A stretch of DNA of 64,000 bases from Bog-257 sp963846715 (GCA_963846715.1 CAWJXA010000004.1:62001-126000); one strand, 5' to 3'; shown: positions 18,646 to 27,448, numbered from the stretch's first letter. A program made the numbers and translations. Notes: generated by a model from the sequence alone, not told the origin.

Positions 18646-18734
18646 TCGGGAGGCGTAAAATACAATATATTGTGCTACCCCCTTGACATCCACAAGATGT
18701 CGGGAGTAGCTTGTGCGGAAGTTGGAAATTTAGG

Positions 18735-18820
18735 AAGTATCTCTCCCCCAGGCCGGGGCGGCAGAGGTGACCGCCTTGGCGAGAAATTGGGCCCGGGGTT
18801 CTTTCAAGCGGTAGGGAAGT
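18735..18820 (+). ncRNA. Candidate structured RNA element, copy 2
   Basis: Contains CCCC-aggcc-GGGG, then GGCGG-cagaggtga-CCGCC, then TTGGCGAG, then a GAGAA/TTCTT helix enclosing a GGGCCCGGGG core, and ends with CGGTAGGG. The core CCGCCTTGRCGAG and following GGCCCGG are shared with copy 1 at 18593-18622. A perfect hairpin cccacaa-cc-ttgtggg lies further downstream near 19036. The pair would be a tandem arrangement about 400 bp upstream of a small secreted-protein gene and nrdJ. Confidence 0.3.
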
Positions 18821-19163
18821 TTGCACCAGCACGACCGACGAAGTCATCGCAAGCCGATGGCATCAGCGGTGTTCCTTTCCAAGTCAGCGGCATCTCGACG
18901 CGCCACTCTGCGCCGATGTGCCAGTCCGGATCCGCCACGGGAACTTCCGCGGCGGAATGCCGTCGTGCGGTGGCGCCGGACAAAATCAACCGGGGGCTTC
19001 TTTCCTGTCCACGATACGCAGGCAGGCGAAGAGGCCCCCACAACCTTGTGGGAGGAAATGGGAGTAATAGGGGTAGAAGCTAGTTTGATGGAGTGGTGAA
19101 AAGAAATCTTTTTGAGCTGAAATCTGTCCGGCACGACCAAAAGTCATTCTAAGGAGATTGAGA

Positions 19164-19634
19164 ATGAAAAGAATAATGACGACTGTCCGTGCCGGCGCCA
19201 TCACTTGGGCATTGGTTTTGATGCTGTTTGTAATGCCAGTTTTTTGTAAGTTTGGTGATCGGCTTTCAGCCGCTCGCGATAGCGATCGCCGAAGGGGAGT
19301 TGCCTGCGCAGAGCAACCACATGCTCATGAGCTGGTGAGCACTAACTTCTGCGCTGACGTGCAAACGGTTAAGGTCACGGGAGGCGAATTCACTGGTTTA
19401 CCGGCAACAATCCATCCGACTTTCAATGGAGCTTTAGTAGGCGGCTCGAGCTATACAAACGTCTACCATAGCTATGCGCTAAGGGCAGGGGCGTCTGAGC
19501 CCTTCTATTCACCGCTCCTTAAGCAATCGCGCCGCCGTCAGGCTTTCCAATCGCGTGCTGCAGATGCGCGAATCGCTTCGCCCCGCACTCCTCGACGTGC
19601 AGGTTACAGAAAACCAATCATAAGGGTCACATAA
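19164..19634 (+). CDS. Small secreted hypothetical protein
   Basis: About 156 residues from the ATG at 19164, with AAGGAG 8 bp upstream. A strong signal peptide (residues 1-29, MKRIMTTVRAGAITWALVL...) is followed by a domain with no recognised family and a basic, Arg-rich C-terminus. The tail's composition suggests that the reading frame after about residue 100 may not be under coding selection. It lies 21 bp before nrdJ. A true, possibly truncated, secreted-protein gene is the best reading, though a chance ORF after the signal peptide is possible. Confidence 0.45.
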   Translation: MKRIMTTVRAGAITWALVLMLFVMPVFCKFGDRLSAARDSDRRRGVACAEQPHAHELVSTNFCADVQTVKVTGGEFTGLPATIHPTFNGALVGGSSYTNVYHSYALRAGASEPFYSPLLKQSRRRQAFQSRAADARIASPRTPRRAGYRKPIIRVT

Positions 19635-19655
19635 CATTATTTAGGAGCACTCTCC

Positions 19656-22600
19656 ATGGCCGACATCATCACCACGACGACAACGACAACCGCCGCCTCA
19701 GGATCCAGCACGCCCAAGAAGCGCGCCCCCGGCCTGAGCTTCAAGCGCTACTTCACCACGGCCGGCGTCTCGCCTTACGACGAGCTCGAGTGGGAGCTGC
19801 GCCTGGCGCAAATCACCGACTCGCACGGTGGCGTCATCTTCGAGCAGAAGGACGTCGAGGTCCCCAAGGACTGGTCGATGACGGCAACCAACATTGTCGC
19901 CAGCAAATATCTGCATGGCCCGCTCGACACGCCCGAACGCGAGAGCGGCGTCCGCGCGCTGGTGACCCGCGTCGCGGAGACTATTCGCGACTGGGGCATC
20001 AAGGGCGGATACTTCCGCAGCGACGACGACGCGTCCATCTTCCACGACGAACTCGCCCACCTGCTGCTGCAGCAGAAGGCGGCCTTCAACTCGCCGGTAT
20101 GGTTCAACGTGGGTTGCGATCGCATCGAGCCCAACTCCGACGCGCAGAACTGGCATTGGAATCCCCAGGCGCAGCGCGTGGAATACAGCGCTGTCGGCTA
20201 CAAGAACCCTCAGTGCTCGGCGTGCTTCATCAACTCAGTGCACGATTCGCTCGACAGCATCCTGACCCTCGCCAAGACCGAGGGCATGCTCTTCAAATGG
20301 GGCTCCGGCACCGGCACCAACCTGTCGCCGCTGCGTTCCTCCGCCGAAGCGCTCTCCGGCGGCGGCACCGCCTCGGGCCCGCTCAGCTTCATGAAGGGCT
20401 TCGACGCCTTCGCCGGTGTCATCAAGTCCGGCGGCAAAACGCGTCGCGCCGCCAAGATGGTCATCCTCAACATCGATCATCCTGACGTGCCCGAATTCAT
20501 CGAGTGCAAGCAGAAGGAAGAAGCCAAGGCCTGGGCGCTCATCGAAGCCGGATACGACGGCAGCGGTCCCGACAGCGAGGCCTATTCGTCCATCTTCTTC
20601 CAGAACGCCAACAACTCGGTGCGCGTTACCGACGACTTCATGTACGCGGTGCTGCGCGATGGCGACTTCAGCACCCGTTCGGTGAAGGACGGCCGTCCCG
20701 TCAAGACCTTCAAGGCGCGCGATCTGCTGCAGAAAATTTCCGATGCCACCTGGCACTGCGGCGATCCTGGCATGCAGTACGACACCACGGTCAACCGCTG
20801 GCACACTTCGAAGAACACCGCGCGCATCAACGCGTCGAACCCGTGCAGCGAGTACATGTTCCTCGACGATTCGGCCTGCAACCTGGCCAGCCTGAACCTG
20901 ATGAAGTTCGCGCCCAACGGCACCTTCGACATCGAGGCCTATCGTTACGCGTGCGCCATCATGATTACCGCGCAGGAAATTCTGGTGGACAACAGCGGCT
21001 ATCCGACCGAAGCAATCGGCAAAAACTCGCACGACTATCGTCCGCTGGGACTCGGCTACGCCAACCTTGGCGCGCTGCTGATGGCTGCGGGCCTGCCCTA
21101 CGACTCCGATGCTGGACGCGACTACGCCGCTTGCGTGACGGCAATCATGTGCGGCGAGGCGTATCTTCAGTCGTCCAAGATCGCCGAGTTGTGCCAGCCG
21201 CTGGCGCCAGCCACGGAAAAAGTTGTCGGTGGTCAGTTGCCGGTTGTCGGTAACGACGACTCTTCCACTGATAACGGACAACAGACAACCGACAACTTGC
21301 CGGGTGCCCCATCCTCGTCGCCCTCGTTTGGCGACAGGGTGGGTGGGAGCTGCCCCGGCTGGTACATCAACCGCGAACCCTTCCTCGACGTGATCCGTAT
21401 GCACCGCGCGTCGGTGAACAACATCAACCGCACCAACGTTCCCGCCTCGCTCTACGAGGCCAGCAAAGACACCTGGGACGAAGCCCTCAAACACGGCGAG
21501 AAATTTGGCTATCGCAACGCGCAGGTCACGGTGCTGGCGCCCACAGGCACCATCGGCTTCATGATGGACTGTGACACCACCGGCATCGAGCCCGACCTGG
21601 CGCTGGTGAAGTACAAGAAGCTGGTGGGCGGCGGCATGATCAAGATCGTGAACAACACCGTGCCGGCGGCGCTGTTCAAGCTGGGCTACACCGCGGACCA
21701 GACCAACGCCATCGTCAGCTACATTGACGCCACTGGCACTATCGAAGGCGCGCCCTCGATCAAGGAAGAGCACCTGCCCGTCTTCGACTGCTCCTTCAAG
21801 CCGTCGAAGGGCACGCGCACTATTCACTATCTCGGACATCTGCGCATGATGTCGGCCACCCAGCCGTTCATCTCGGGCGCAATTTCCAAGACCATCAACA
21901 TGCCCGAGAACGCCACCGTTGACGACATTACCGAAGCCTACATCCAGGCGTGGAAGCTGGGACTAAAGGCTGTCGCCATCTATCGTGACGGATCGAAGAA
22001 GGCGCAGCCGCTCAGCTCCATGGGCTCGGCCACGCACAAGTCCGGCCCGGGTAGTGCGGGCTCGGGTAGTGCGGGGCTTTCAGCCCCGCGTCAAGGGGGC
22101 TCTTTAAATGAAGGCGGGCTTCAGCCCGCGGAACTCATCGACGAGGCCGCCGCTCCTCCGCGCGCCATCCGTCACCGTCTACCCGACGAGCGTCTCTCCA
22201 TCACCCACAAGTTCAGCGTGGGCGGACACGAAGGCTATCTCACCGTCGGCCTCTACAAGGACGGCATGCCCGGTGAGCTGTTCATCACCATGGCCAAGGA
22301 AGGCTCGACGGTCAGCGGCCTGATGGACAGCTTCGCCTGCGCGGTTTCGCTGGCCTTGCAGCACGGCGTGCCGCTCAAGCTGATGTGCGAGAAGTTCGCG
22401 CATACCCGCTTCGAGCCCAGCGGCTGGAGCCATAACCAGGACATCGGCTACGCCAAGTCGATCATGGATTACATCTTCCGCTGGCTGCAGCTGCGCTTCC
22501 TCACCGGTCAGCAGCAGGCGCTGTTTGACGGCCTCCGTCCGAAGTACATTAACGCCCCACCGCCGGGCACGCCGGAGGACAGCGGACAGAAATCGTTCGG

Positions 22601-22835
22601 CGACTTCAGCGAAGGTGCACCTGATTTGTCATCACGAGGCGCAGCCGAGGGATCTGCTGTTACTGACAACCGGCAACTGACAACTGACAACCGCTTTGTC
22701 CACGCGTCTGACGCGCTCAAAGACATGATCGAAATGGGAGACTCTCCCAGCTGCCAAGTCTGCGGCGCCATCATGACGCGGAATGGAAGTTGCTATCGGT
22801 GCATGAGCTGCGGGAGTACGAGCGGGTGCTCGTAA
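19656..22835 (+). CDS. nrdJ: Vitamin B12-dependent (class II) ribonucleotide reductase
   Basis: 1059 residues. It reduces ribonucleotides to deoxyribonucleotides using adenosylcobalamin as radical generator. Visible: KNPQCSACFINSV substrate-binding region; NPCSEYMFLDDSACNLASLNL with an active-site cysteine; LAPTGTIGFMMDCDTTGIEPD; TINMPENATVDDI; and a C-terminal zinc-ribbon-like CQVCGAIMTRNGSCYRCMSCGSTSGC. An ATG with GGAGCACTCTCC upstream starts it. Three segments do not fit the family: about residues 523-565, 799-826 and 990-1013. Each is encoded by repeat-like DNA (GTTGTCGGT/TGACAACC strings, GGTAGTGCGGGGC palindromes, and a TTTGTCATC..GGATCTGCTG unit). All keep frame, so the protein is probably functional with tolerated surface insertions. 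Confidence 0.95.
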   Translation: MADIITTTTTTTAASGSSTPKKRAPGLSFKRYFTTAGVSPYDELEWELRLAQITDSHGGVIFEQKDVEVPKDWSMTATNIVASKYLHGPLDTPERESGVRALVTRVAETIRDWGIKGGYFRSDDDASIFHDELAHLLLQQKAAFNSPVWFNVGCDRIEPNSDAQNWHWNPQAQRVEYSAVGYKNPQCSACFINSVHDSLDSILTLAKTEGMLFKWGSGTGTNLSPLRSSAEALSGGGTASGPLSFMKGFDAFAGVIKSGGKTRRAAKMVILNIDHPDVPEFIECKQKEEAKAWALIEAGYDGSGPDSEAYSSIFFQNANNSVRVTDDFMYAVLRDGDFSTRSVKDGRPVKTFKARDLLQKISDATWHCGDPGMQYDTTVNRWHTSKNTARINASNPCSEYMFLDDSACNLASLNLMKFAPNGTFDIEAYRYACAIMITAQEILVDNSGYPTEAIGKNSHDYRPLGLGYANLGALLMAAGLPYDSDAGRDYAACVTAIMCGEAYLQSSKIAELCQPLAPATEKVVGGQLPVVGNDDSSTDNGQQTTDNLPGAPSSSPSFGDRVGGSCPGWYINREPFLDVIRMHRASVNNINRTNVPASLYEASKDTWDEALKHGEKFGYRNAQVTVLAPTGTIGFMMDCDTTGIEPDLALVKYKKLVGGGMIKIVNNTVPAALFKLGYTADQTNAIVSYIDATGTIEGAPSIKEEHLPVFDCSFKPSKGTRTIHYLGHLRMMSATQPFISGAISKTINMPENATVDDITEAYIQAWKLGLKAVAIYRDGSKKAQPLSSMGSATHKSGPGSAGSGSAGLSAPRQGGSLNEGGLQPAELIDEAAAPPRAIRHRLPDERLSITHKFSVGGHEGYLTVGLYKDGMPGELFITMAKEGSTVSGLMDSFACAVSLALQHGVPLKLMCEKFAHTRFEPSGWSHNQDIGYAKSIMDYIFRWLQLRFLTGQQQALFDGLRPKYINAPPPGTPEDSGQKSFGDFSEGAPDLSSRGAAEGSAVTDNRQLTTDNRFVHASDALKDMIEMGDSPSCQVCGAIMTRNGSCYRCMSCGSTSGCS
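21222..21348. repeat. In-frame repeat insertion 1 in nrdJ
   Basis: gttgtcggtggtcagttgcc and its inverse acagacaaccgacaac flank a short spacer, followed by a gtgccccatcctcgtcg / cgacagggtgggtggg inverted pair. These look like two intergenic repeat families fused inside the coding sequence. Confidence 0.75.
22049..22131. repeat. In-frame repeat insertion 2 in nrdJ (REP-like)
   Basis: Two gggtagtgcggg starts, a palindrome GCGGGGCTTTCAGCCCCGC and a second palindrome GCGGGCTTCAGCCCGC. The same family occurs in intergenic DNA at 23190, 38078, 39119 and 52644. Confidence 0.85.
22624..22692. repeat. In-frame repeat insertion 3 in nrdJ
   Basis: tttgtcatcacgaggcgcag..ggatctgctg followed by tgacaaccggcaactgacaa repeats. 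The first half matches the tttgtcatcctgagcgagg..ggatctgcgg repeat at 23115-23176; the second half matches insertion 1. Confidence 0.75.
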
Positions 22836-22875
22836 GCGGTTGGCGGATCAGGAGGGCAAGTCAGGTGAGCAGGAT

Positions 22876-23067
22876 ATGAAAGTCAAAATCGAAGACGTGG
22901 TGTATCACCTAGACAGTGAGTTTAAGAAGGCTCTGGACGACACTATGGCCACATTTGCGCCCGAAATGTCCTACGACCGGAACGAGTTGTTCAAGTTCTT
23001 CCTTAAACGGGTCTATCATCACTGCAGTGTTTGGGAAGATGTCCCAGAAAAATGCGTTAAGAGTTGA
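22876..23067 (+). CDS. Small conserved-looking hypothetical protein downstream of nrdJ
   Basis: 63 residues from the ATG at 22876 (preceded by gagcagg). Acidic, alpha-helical composition; sequence begins MKVKIEDVVYHLDSEFKKAL and contains YDRNELFKFFLKRVYHHCSVW. An earlier TTG at 22840 would give a 12-residue extension with no ribosome site. Its position 40 bp after nrdJ suggests cotranscription. No family recognised. Confidence 0.6.
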   Translation: MKVKIEDVVYHLDSEFKKALDDTMATFAPEMSYDRNELFKFFLKRVYHHCSVWEDVPEKCVKS

Positions 23068-23114
23068 CTAGATGTGGTGCGGGTTTGTCTTCTCGTTCCT
23101 CACCCCTGATACCT

Positions 23115-23250
23115 ACACCTCATTTGTCATCCTGAGCGAGGACGCGCCGAACAGAGCGCGTCCGAGTCGAAGGATCTGCGGTTGGTAGTGCGGCGCTTCA
23201 GCGCCGCGTCAAGCGGGATTATGGGTAGAGCGGGGCTTCAGCCTCCGCAT
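23115..23250. repeat. Composite intergenic repeats
   Basis: A tttgtcatcctgagcgagg..cgaaggatctgcgg unit, then two REP-like palindromes (ggtagtgcggcgcttcagcg and ggtagagcggggcttcagcc types). These families also occur inside nrdJ. Confidence 0.75.
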
Positions 23251-23302
23251 CCCGTGCCCTCTTTAATGTTGTCACCCCGAGCGGAGGCGGTATTAGCCTG
23301 TG

Positions 23303-25444
23303 ATGAAGTTGAAGCGGTTCAGCGTGACAGATTTTCGCTCAGTCGAAGACAGTGGATGGATTGAGACTGACGAGGTTACTGCTCTAATTGGGACTAACGA
23401 GTCAGGAAAAACCAATCTTCTCTTGCCTCTGTGGAAGCTTCACCCTGCGAAAGATGGAGAGATCAAGCCCACTTCTGATTTTCCCCGAAAACACTACACG
23501 ACTTTCCGGAACGAGGAAATAAAGCCGATCTTCATCAGGGCAGTTTTTGAAAGCACTCCTGACCTCGCCGGTGAGCTTTCGGAGATTACAGGCATTTCTC
23601 AAGAACAGTTTCAAGAGATTGAGTCTCACCGCAGGCTGGACGGCAAATGGTACATTACATTTCCCGGCGCCACGCCACCAGAGACCGTGGAGAGCGCAAA
23701 GGCGCTCGTGATTCTGCAGAAAGCACAGTCTGAGATAGATTCGCTCACTCCTATGAAGTCGGAGCAGGAGACTGTCGTACGACTGAAGGCCGCAATTGCA
23801 ACCGCCATAGCAAGCGTGGGTGAACAGATGCTGTTGGATGCGGAGGGTCTCGCCGCAGTTCTGGCCTTGCTACCACCTGAGACCGATGCGCTCAAGAGCA
23901 GTTCCATCGTCCCCCGCTATAACCACCTCATCGATGAGCTTGAGGAGCTTCGGACTGAGATTAGTAAGGAGCACCCGAACTCAGTGAAAGCCGCTCGCGA
24001 TCTAGCAGCTAAACAAATCCCCAACTTTGTTTATTACTCAAACTACGGCAACTTGGATTCGGAGATCTACCTGCCGCACGTTATCGATAACATGCGGCGA
24101 GACGATCTTGGAGCAAGGGAGCAAGCGAAAGCCAGAACGCTGAAGGTGCTATTCGAGTTTGTAGGGTTACAACCCGAGGAGATTCTGGAACTCGGTAAAG
24201 ACTTCAAGGTCAACCCAAACCGTGAACCTACCAGTGAAGAAATTGCCTCGATTGCTGAGAAGAAGAAAGAGCGCAGCATCCTGCTGCAATCGGCATCTAC
24301 GAAGCTGACTCACGAGTTTAGGGAGTGGTGGCGGCAGGGTGAATATCGCTTCAGGTTCGAAGCCGATGGTGATCATTTCCGTATTTGGGTTTCAGATGAC
24401 AGACGTCCGGAAGAGGTCGAACTGGAGGGTAGAAGTACAGGTCTACAGTGGTTCCTTAGTTTTTATCTCGTGTTCCTAGTCGAGAGCCGCGACTCACATC
24501 AAGGTTCTATTCTTTTATTAGATGAGCCCGGCTTGTCGCTACACCCACTTGCGCAGCGCGATTTGTCCGCTTTCTTCGATGGACTCGCTGAAAAAAATCA
24601 GCTGATCTACACGACGCACTCACCGTTCTTGGTCGATGCTGATAGGTTGGATCGTGCCCGCAAGGTATATGTCGCAGAGGACGGCACGTCAAAGGCAACG
24701 GCTGACCTCCGCGCTCCTGAGGGTGACCATGAGCAGAAAGCTGCAGGGTATGCAGTTCACGCTGCTCTGGGGTTAACCGTGGCAGAAAGCCTCCTTCTAG
24801 GCTGTGAGCCAATAATTGTCGAGGGTCTCTCTGATCAGATTTATCTAAGCACCATCAAGACAATGCTGATTGCAAGCGGAGACCTAAAGCCGGGTAGAGA
24901 GTTGGTGTTCCCTCCTGCCGGAGGAGCCAAGGGAGTGAAAGTGGTAGCGAGCTTGCTTAGCGGTCGCGACGAATCGTTGCCGATCGCCCTCTTTGACAGT
25001 GACACCCAAGGCAGGGCCATGGCTAATCAGCTTCGAACCAGTCTATACGCGGGTTCGCCAGAACGAGTTCTGGAGGTCGGGACCTTCATAGGACTTCCCG
25101 ATGCGGAGATTGAGGACCTAATACCACCACGGCTACTTGCTCAGGTGCTGGACCGGTGGCAACGTGGTCCAGATCGAGCTTTTGCAGACGATCTGCAGTC
25201 CGGGAAAGCCGTGGTACCTCAGATTGACGCTTGGGCTAAGAGGGTCGGCTTGAAGCTGGCTGCACCGGCATGGAAGGTCGAATTGTCGAAGCGTGTGAAA
25301 GAGTATCTGTTATCAAGGGGATCGAAGGTTGTGGATGACCAGTGGTTGGAAATATGGAAACGGTTATTTGACTCGTTCTTTGTAAAGTCGGTGGTCGAGG
25401 TCGGTAACGCGATAGCAACTGCTGCCGACAAAGCTGAACGGTAA
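23303..25444 (+). CDS. OLD-family ATP-dependent endonuclease-like protein
   Basis: 713 residues from the ATG at 23303 (a GTG precedes it by one codon). ABC-type ATPase: Walker A GTNESGKTN at residues 30-38; Walker B ILLLDEPGLSLHP near 402, followed by a switch His in IYTTHSPFLVD. A C-terminal TOPRIM domain follows with IIVEGLSDQIYL (near 503) and ALFDSDTQG (near 562). These define the OLD nuclease family. No UvrD-like helicase partner follows, so a single-gene class is likely rather than Gabija. Known OLD proteins act in phage exclusion. It is more A/T-rich than its neighbours and lies between repeat clusters, which suggests acquisition. Antiviral function is inferred. Confidence 0.85.
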   Translation: MKLKRFSVTDFRSVEDSGWIETDEVTALIGTNESGKTNLLLPLWKLHPAKDGEIKPTSDFPRKHYTTFRNEEIKPIFIRAVFESTPDLAGELSEITGISQEQFQEIESHRRLDGKWYITFPGATPPETVESAKALVILQKAQSEIDSLTPMKSEQETVVRLKAAIATAIASVGEQMLLDAEGLAAVLALLPPETDALKSSSIVPRYNHLIDELEELRTEISKEHPNSVKAARDLAAKQIPNFVYYSNYGNLDSEIYLPHVIDNMRRDDLGAREQAKARTLKVLFEFVGLQPEEILELGKDFKVNPNREPTSEEIASIAEKKKERSILLQSASTKLTHEFREWWRQGEYRFRFEADGDHFRIWVSDDRRPEEVELEGRSTGLQWFLSFYLVFLVESRDSHQGSILLLDEPGLSLHPLAQRDLSAFFDGLAEKNQLIYTTHSPFLVDADRLDRARKVYVAEDGTSKATADLRAPEGDHEQKAAGYAVHAALGLTVAESLLLGCEPIIVEGLSDQIYLSTIKTMLIASGDLKPGRELVFPPAGGAKGVKVVASLLSGRDESLPIALFDSDTQGRAMANQLRTSLYAGSPERVLEVGTFIGLPDAEIEDLIPPRLLAQVLDRWQRGPDRAFADDLQSGKAVVPQIDAWAKRVGLKLAAPAWKVELSKRVKEYLLSRGSKVVDDQWLEIWKRLFDSFFVKSVVEVGNAIATAADKAER

Positions 25445-25604
25445 AGGCCGGATGCCCCCTCATTCCTGCCTTTGGAATGAGTGGGGATCGATTCCGCCTG
25501 CAGCACTCGTCTCGTAAGAATTGACTGTCGATTTCCCACACATTCGAAAACCGCGAATGTGTGGGGCACCCGTCTCTTGCGGCAGGGTTGGAGCCAGCAA
25601 TCCA

Positions 25605-25798
25605 CAGCCCGAAGGGCGTCACAATCGTAGCCCAGCACGTGAGTGCTGGGTAAGCGTTGTAAATGAACCCGAGTCCCTTCAGGGACGGCACCTCTCGACC
25701 TCGAACAACGTGTGCCGTCCTACCGGACTCCTTGCTCTCGACAACGTCGACCCAGGACTCACGTCCTGGGCTACGATTATGTCGCCCTGCGGGCTCGG
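25605..25798. repeat. REPIN-like inverted REP pair, copy 1
   Basis: A REP unit (cccgaagggcgtcacaatcg..cccagcacgtgagtgctggg..gagtcccttcagggacggca) is followed by its inverted copy (gtgccgtcctaccggactcc..cccaggactcacgtcctggg..tgtcgccctgcgggctcggg). Each unit contains small hairpins. Confidence 0.85.
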
Positions 25799-25856
25799 GA
25801 ATACGGTCGTCGCTAAACCCCGAATTTGCGACCGAGTGGGAACCACCAACCCCGCA

Positions 25857-26049
25857 GCCCGAAGGGCGTCACAATCGTAGCCCAGCACGTGAGTGCTGGG
25901 TAAGTGTTGTAATTGAATCCGAGTCCCTTCAGGGACGGCACCTCTTCGCCAACAGCGCCAAACCCCGTGTGCCGTCCTATCGGACTCGTCCGCGTTACAA
26001 CCTCAACCCTGACGTCCTGGGCTACGATTGTTTCGCCCTGCGGGCTCCC
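25857..26049. repeat. REPIN-like inverted REP pair, copy 2
   Basis: Near-identical head-to-tail second copy of the pair at 25605-25798, directly upstream of the REP-associated transposase remnant. Confidence 0.85.
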
Positions 26050-26124
26050 GCATCATCCCTACATCACGCGCACGTGTGATCACCAATACCGCGTAACATC
26101 AACCGTGGCTTCATACTAACGGCC

Positions 26125-26562
26125 ATGGCCCACACCTACAGCTCGACCTTGTTCCACATTGTCTTCTCTACCAAGGAACGGCGCGCGGCGATCAAGGAGC
26201 CGGCAAAACTCTGGGCCTACCTTGCCGGAATCGCTCGCAACATTGGCTACGAGGCGCGCGCGATCGGTGGAACAGAAAATCATATCCACCCGCTGCTGTG
26301 CCTGCCTGCTCATGTCGCGGCTGCGGAGGCGGCACAGAAGTTGAAATCGAATTCATCGCGGTGGCTTCGCGAGCACGGCTCCTGGCCCGGATGGCAGGAA
26401 GGCTACGGTGCGTTCTCCGTGAGTCCTTCAAAAGTTGACGCCGTAAGGCACTAGTTTCAAAATCAGCCGGAGCATCACCGGCAGCAAAGTTTCGAAGAGG
26501 AGTTCCTTGCCTTGCTGGAAAAATCGGGCGTTACGTTCAATAGGACCGACGTATTTCAATGA
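26125..26562 (+). pseudogene. REP-associated tyrosine transposase (Y1/IS200-like), internal stop
   Basis: Reads as a RAYT-type Y1 transposase: TLFHIVFSTKERR at the start, HUH-like motif ENHIHPLLCLPA near residue 55, and the candidate catalytic Tyr in WQEGYGAFSVS. At codon 110 (TAG, 26452-26454), where family members usually have Tyr-Ile, a stop interrupts it. The frame then continues as FQNQPEHHRQQSFEEEFLALLEKSG to a TGA at 26560. A single nonsense change therefore truncates an otherwise complete gene. Flanking REPINs are presumably its substrates. Confidence 0.85.
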
Positions 26563-26616
26563 CGTGCCGTCCCTTCGGGACTCGTGCTTATTAACGATTG
26601 TGTTGCCCTGCGGCTC
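26562..26616. repeat. Single REP unit downstream of the RAYT remnant
   Basis: gacgtgccgtcccttcggga..gattgtgttgccctgcggct matches the inverted half of the upstream REPINs. Confidence 0.75.
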
Positions 26617-26689
26617 TGGAGTTCGATCCCACACAGACTGTAAACCGCGCCTGCCGGCAGCGCATCCTAATAACAGTAGGGATTCAGCG

Positions 26690-27208
26690 ATGGTCACGGT
26701 GAAGCCAAAGAGTCTGATGTGGTATCTCTTCCGTGGCCCTGTCTATCTTTATCGCTGGCACCTGGGCTGGTTGTTCGGAAGGCGCTTGCTCTTGCTGACC
26801 CACATCGGGCGCCGTACCGGTCTGCGGCGTCAAACCGTTCTTGAAGTTGTCGAGTACCGCCAGCAAGGTCCCGAGGTCGTGGTGGCGAATGGTTTCGGCC
26901 CCGATTGCGACTGGGTCCGCAATATTGAAGCTACGCCCAGCGAAGAGGTGACGGTGGATTCACAGCACTTCGTCGCCGCGCATCGCTACCTCGGCGAGGA
27001 GGAAGCGGCCAGGGTGATCCAAGATTACGAACACCGGAACCGGTTTATTGCTCCGGTTGTCCGCGCTGGGCTGAGCTGGCTGCTGGGCTGGCAATATCAT
27101 GGCAGCGACAGTGAGCGCCGGCGTCTGGTCAAGCAAATCCCGCTGATTGCATTCCGCCCGCGAGCTTCAGAGGCTCAGACCACAGTTCCGCTGCAACCCA
27201 GCGCGTAG
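26690..27208 (+). CDS. Deazaflavin-dependent nitroreductase-family protein
   Basis: 172 residues from the ATG at 26690; the longer reading frame upstream would translate the REP unit and is rejected. It is of the DDN/PNPOx-like type: LLLLTHIGRRTGLRRQTVLEVVEYR at about 31-55, VVVANGFGPDCDWVRNIEATP and VTVDSQHFVAAHRYLGEEEAARVIQDYEHRN. Family members bind F420 or a related flavin and reduce nitro or ene substrates. F420-binding residues were not confirmed individually. It follows the RAYT/REP island and may be a core gene. Confidence 0.8.
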   Translation: MVTVKPKSLMWYLFRGPVYLYRWHLGWLFGRRLLLLTHIGRRTGLRRQTVLEVVEYRQQGPEVVVANGFGPDCDWVRNIEATPSEEVTVDSQHFVAAHRYLGEEEAARVIQDYEHRNRFIAPVVRAGLSWLLGWQYHGSDSERRRLVKQIPLIAFRPRASEAQTTVPLQPSA

Positions 27209-27247
27209 GCTCCCGTGCCCCGGATGATTTCCCGCTACAATGAGGCC

Positions 27248-27448
27248 ATGCACAAGTATCGGCTCGTGAGAACAGGGTCCGAGGTGCGAGTGTTCGTTGA
27301 CGGCACTCCCAAGGTGACGGTTGACGCGAACCGGCGAAACGAAATGCGCGACTATATGGCGGCAGCCGGCCTCACGCCCGACGAAATTAATGAAAAGGTC
27401 CACGAACTCTACATTACCAATACGACAGAGTTCCTGGGCGGCCGCTAA
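27248..27448 (+). CDS. Small hypothetical protein
   Basis: 66 residues starting MHKYRLVRTGSEVRVFVDGTPK; an upstream TTG or CCCGGATG start is also possible. Contains basic and acidic alternation and a helix DEINEKVHELYITNTTEFLGG. It begins about 40 bp after the nitroreductase gene. No family recognised. Confidence 0.55.
   Translation: MHKYRLVRTGSEVRVFVDGTPKVTVDANRRNEMRDYMAAAGLTPDEINEKVHELYITNTTEFLGGR

Noticed and set aside
19600..19655. Cobalamin riboswitch before nrdJ
   Set aside because: The B12-box consensus was not found in the 20-bp gap or further upstream; the structured segments at 18.5-18.8 kb do not match it.
23100..25600. Gabija system (GajA/GajB)
   Set aside because: No UvrD-like helicase gene follows the OLD nuclease.
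25500..26100. CRISPR array from repeated blocks
   Set aside because: The blocks are inverted-pair REP units about 90 bp long, not short direct repeats with uniform spacers, and no cas genes occur.
26507..26689. Upstream extension of the deazaflavin nitroreductase
   Set aside because: It translates REP-unit DNA; the ATG at 26690 begins the family-like region.
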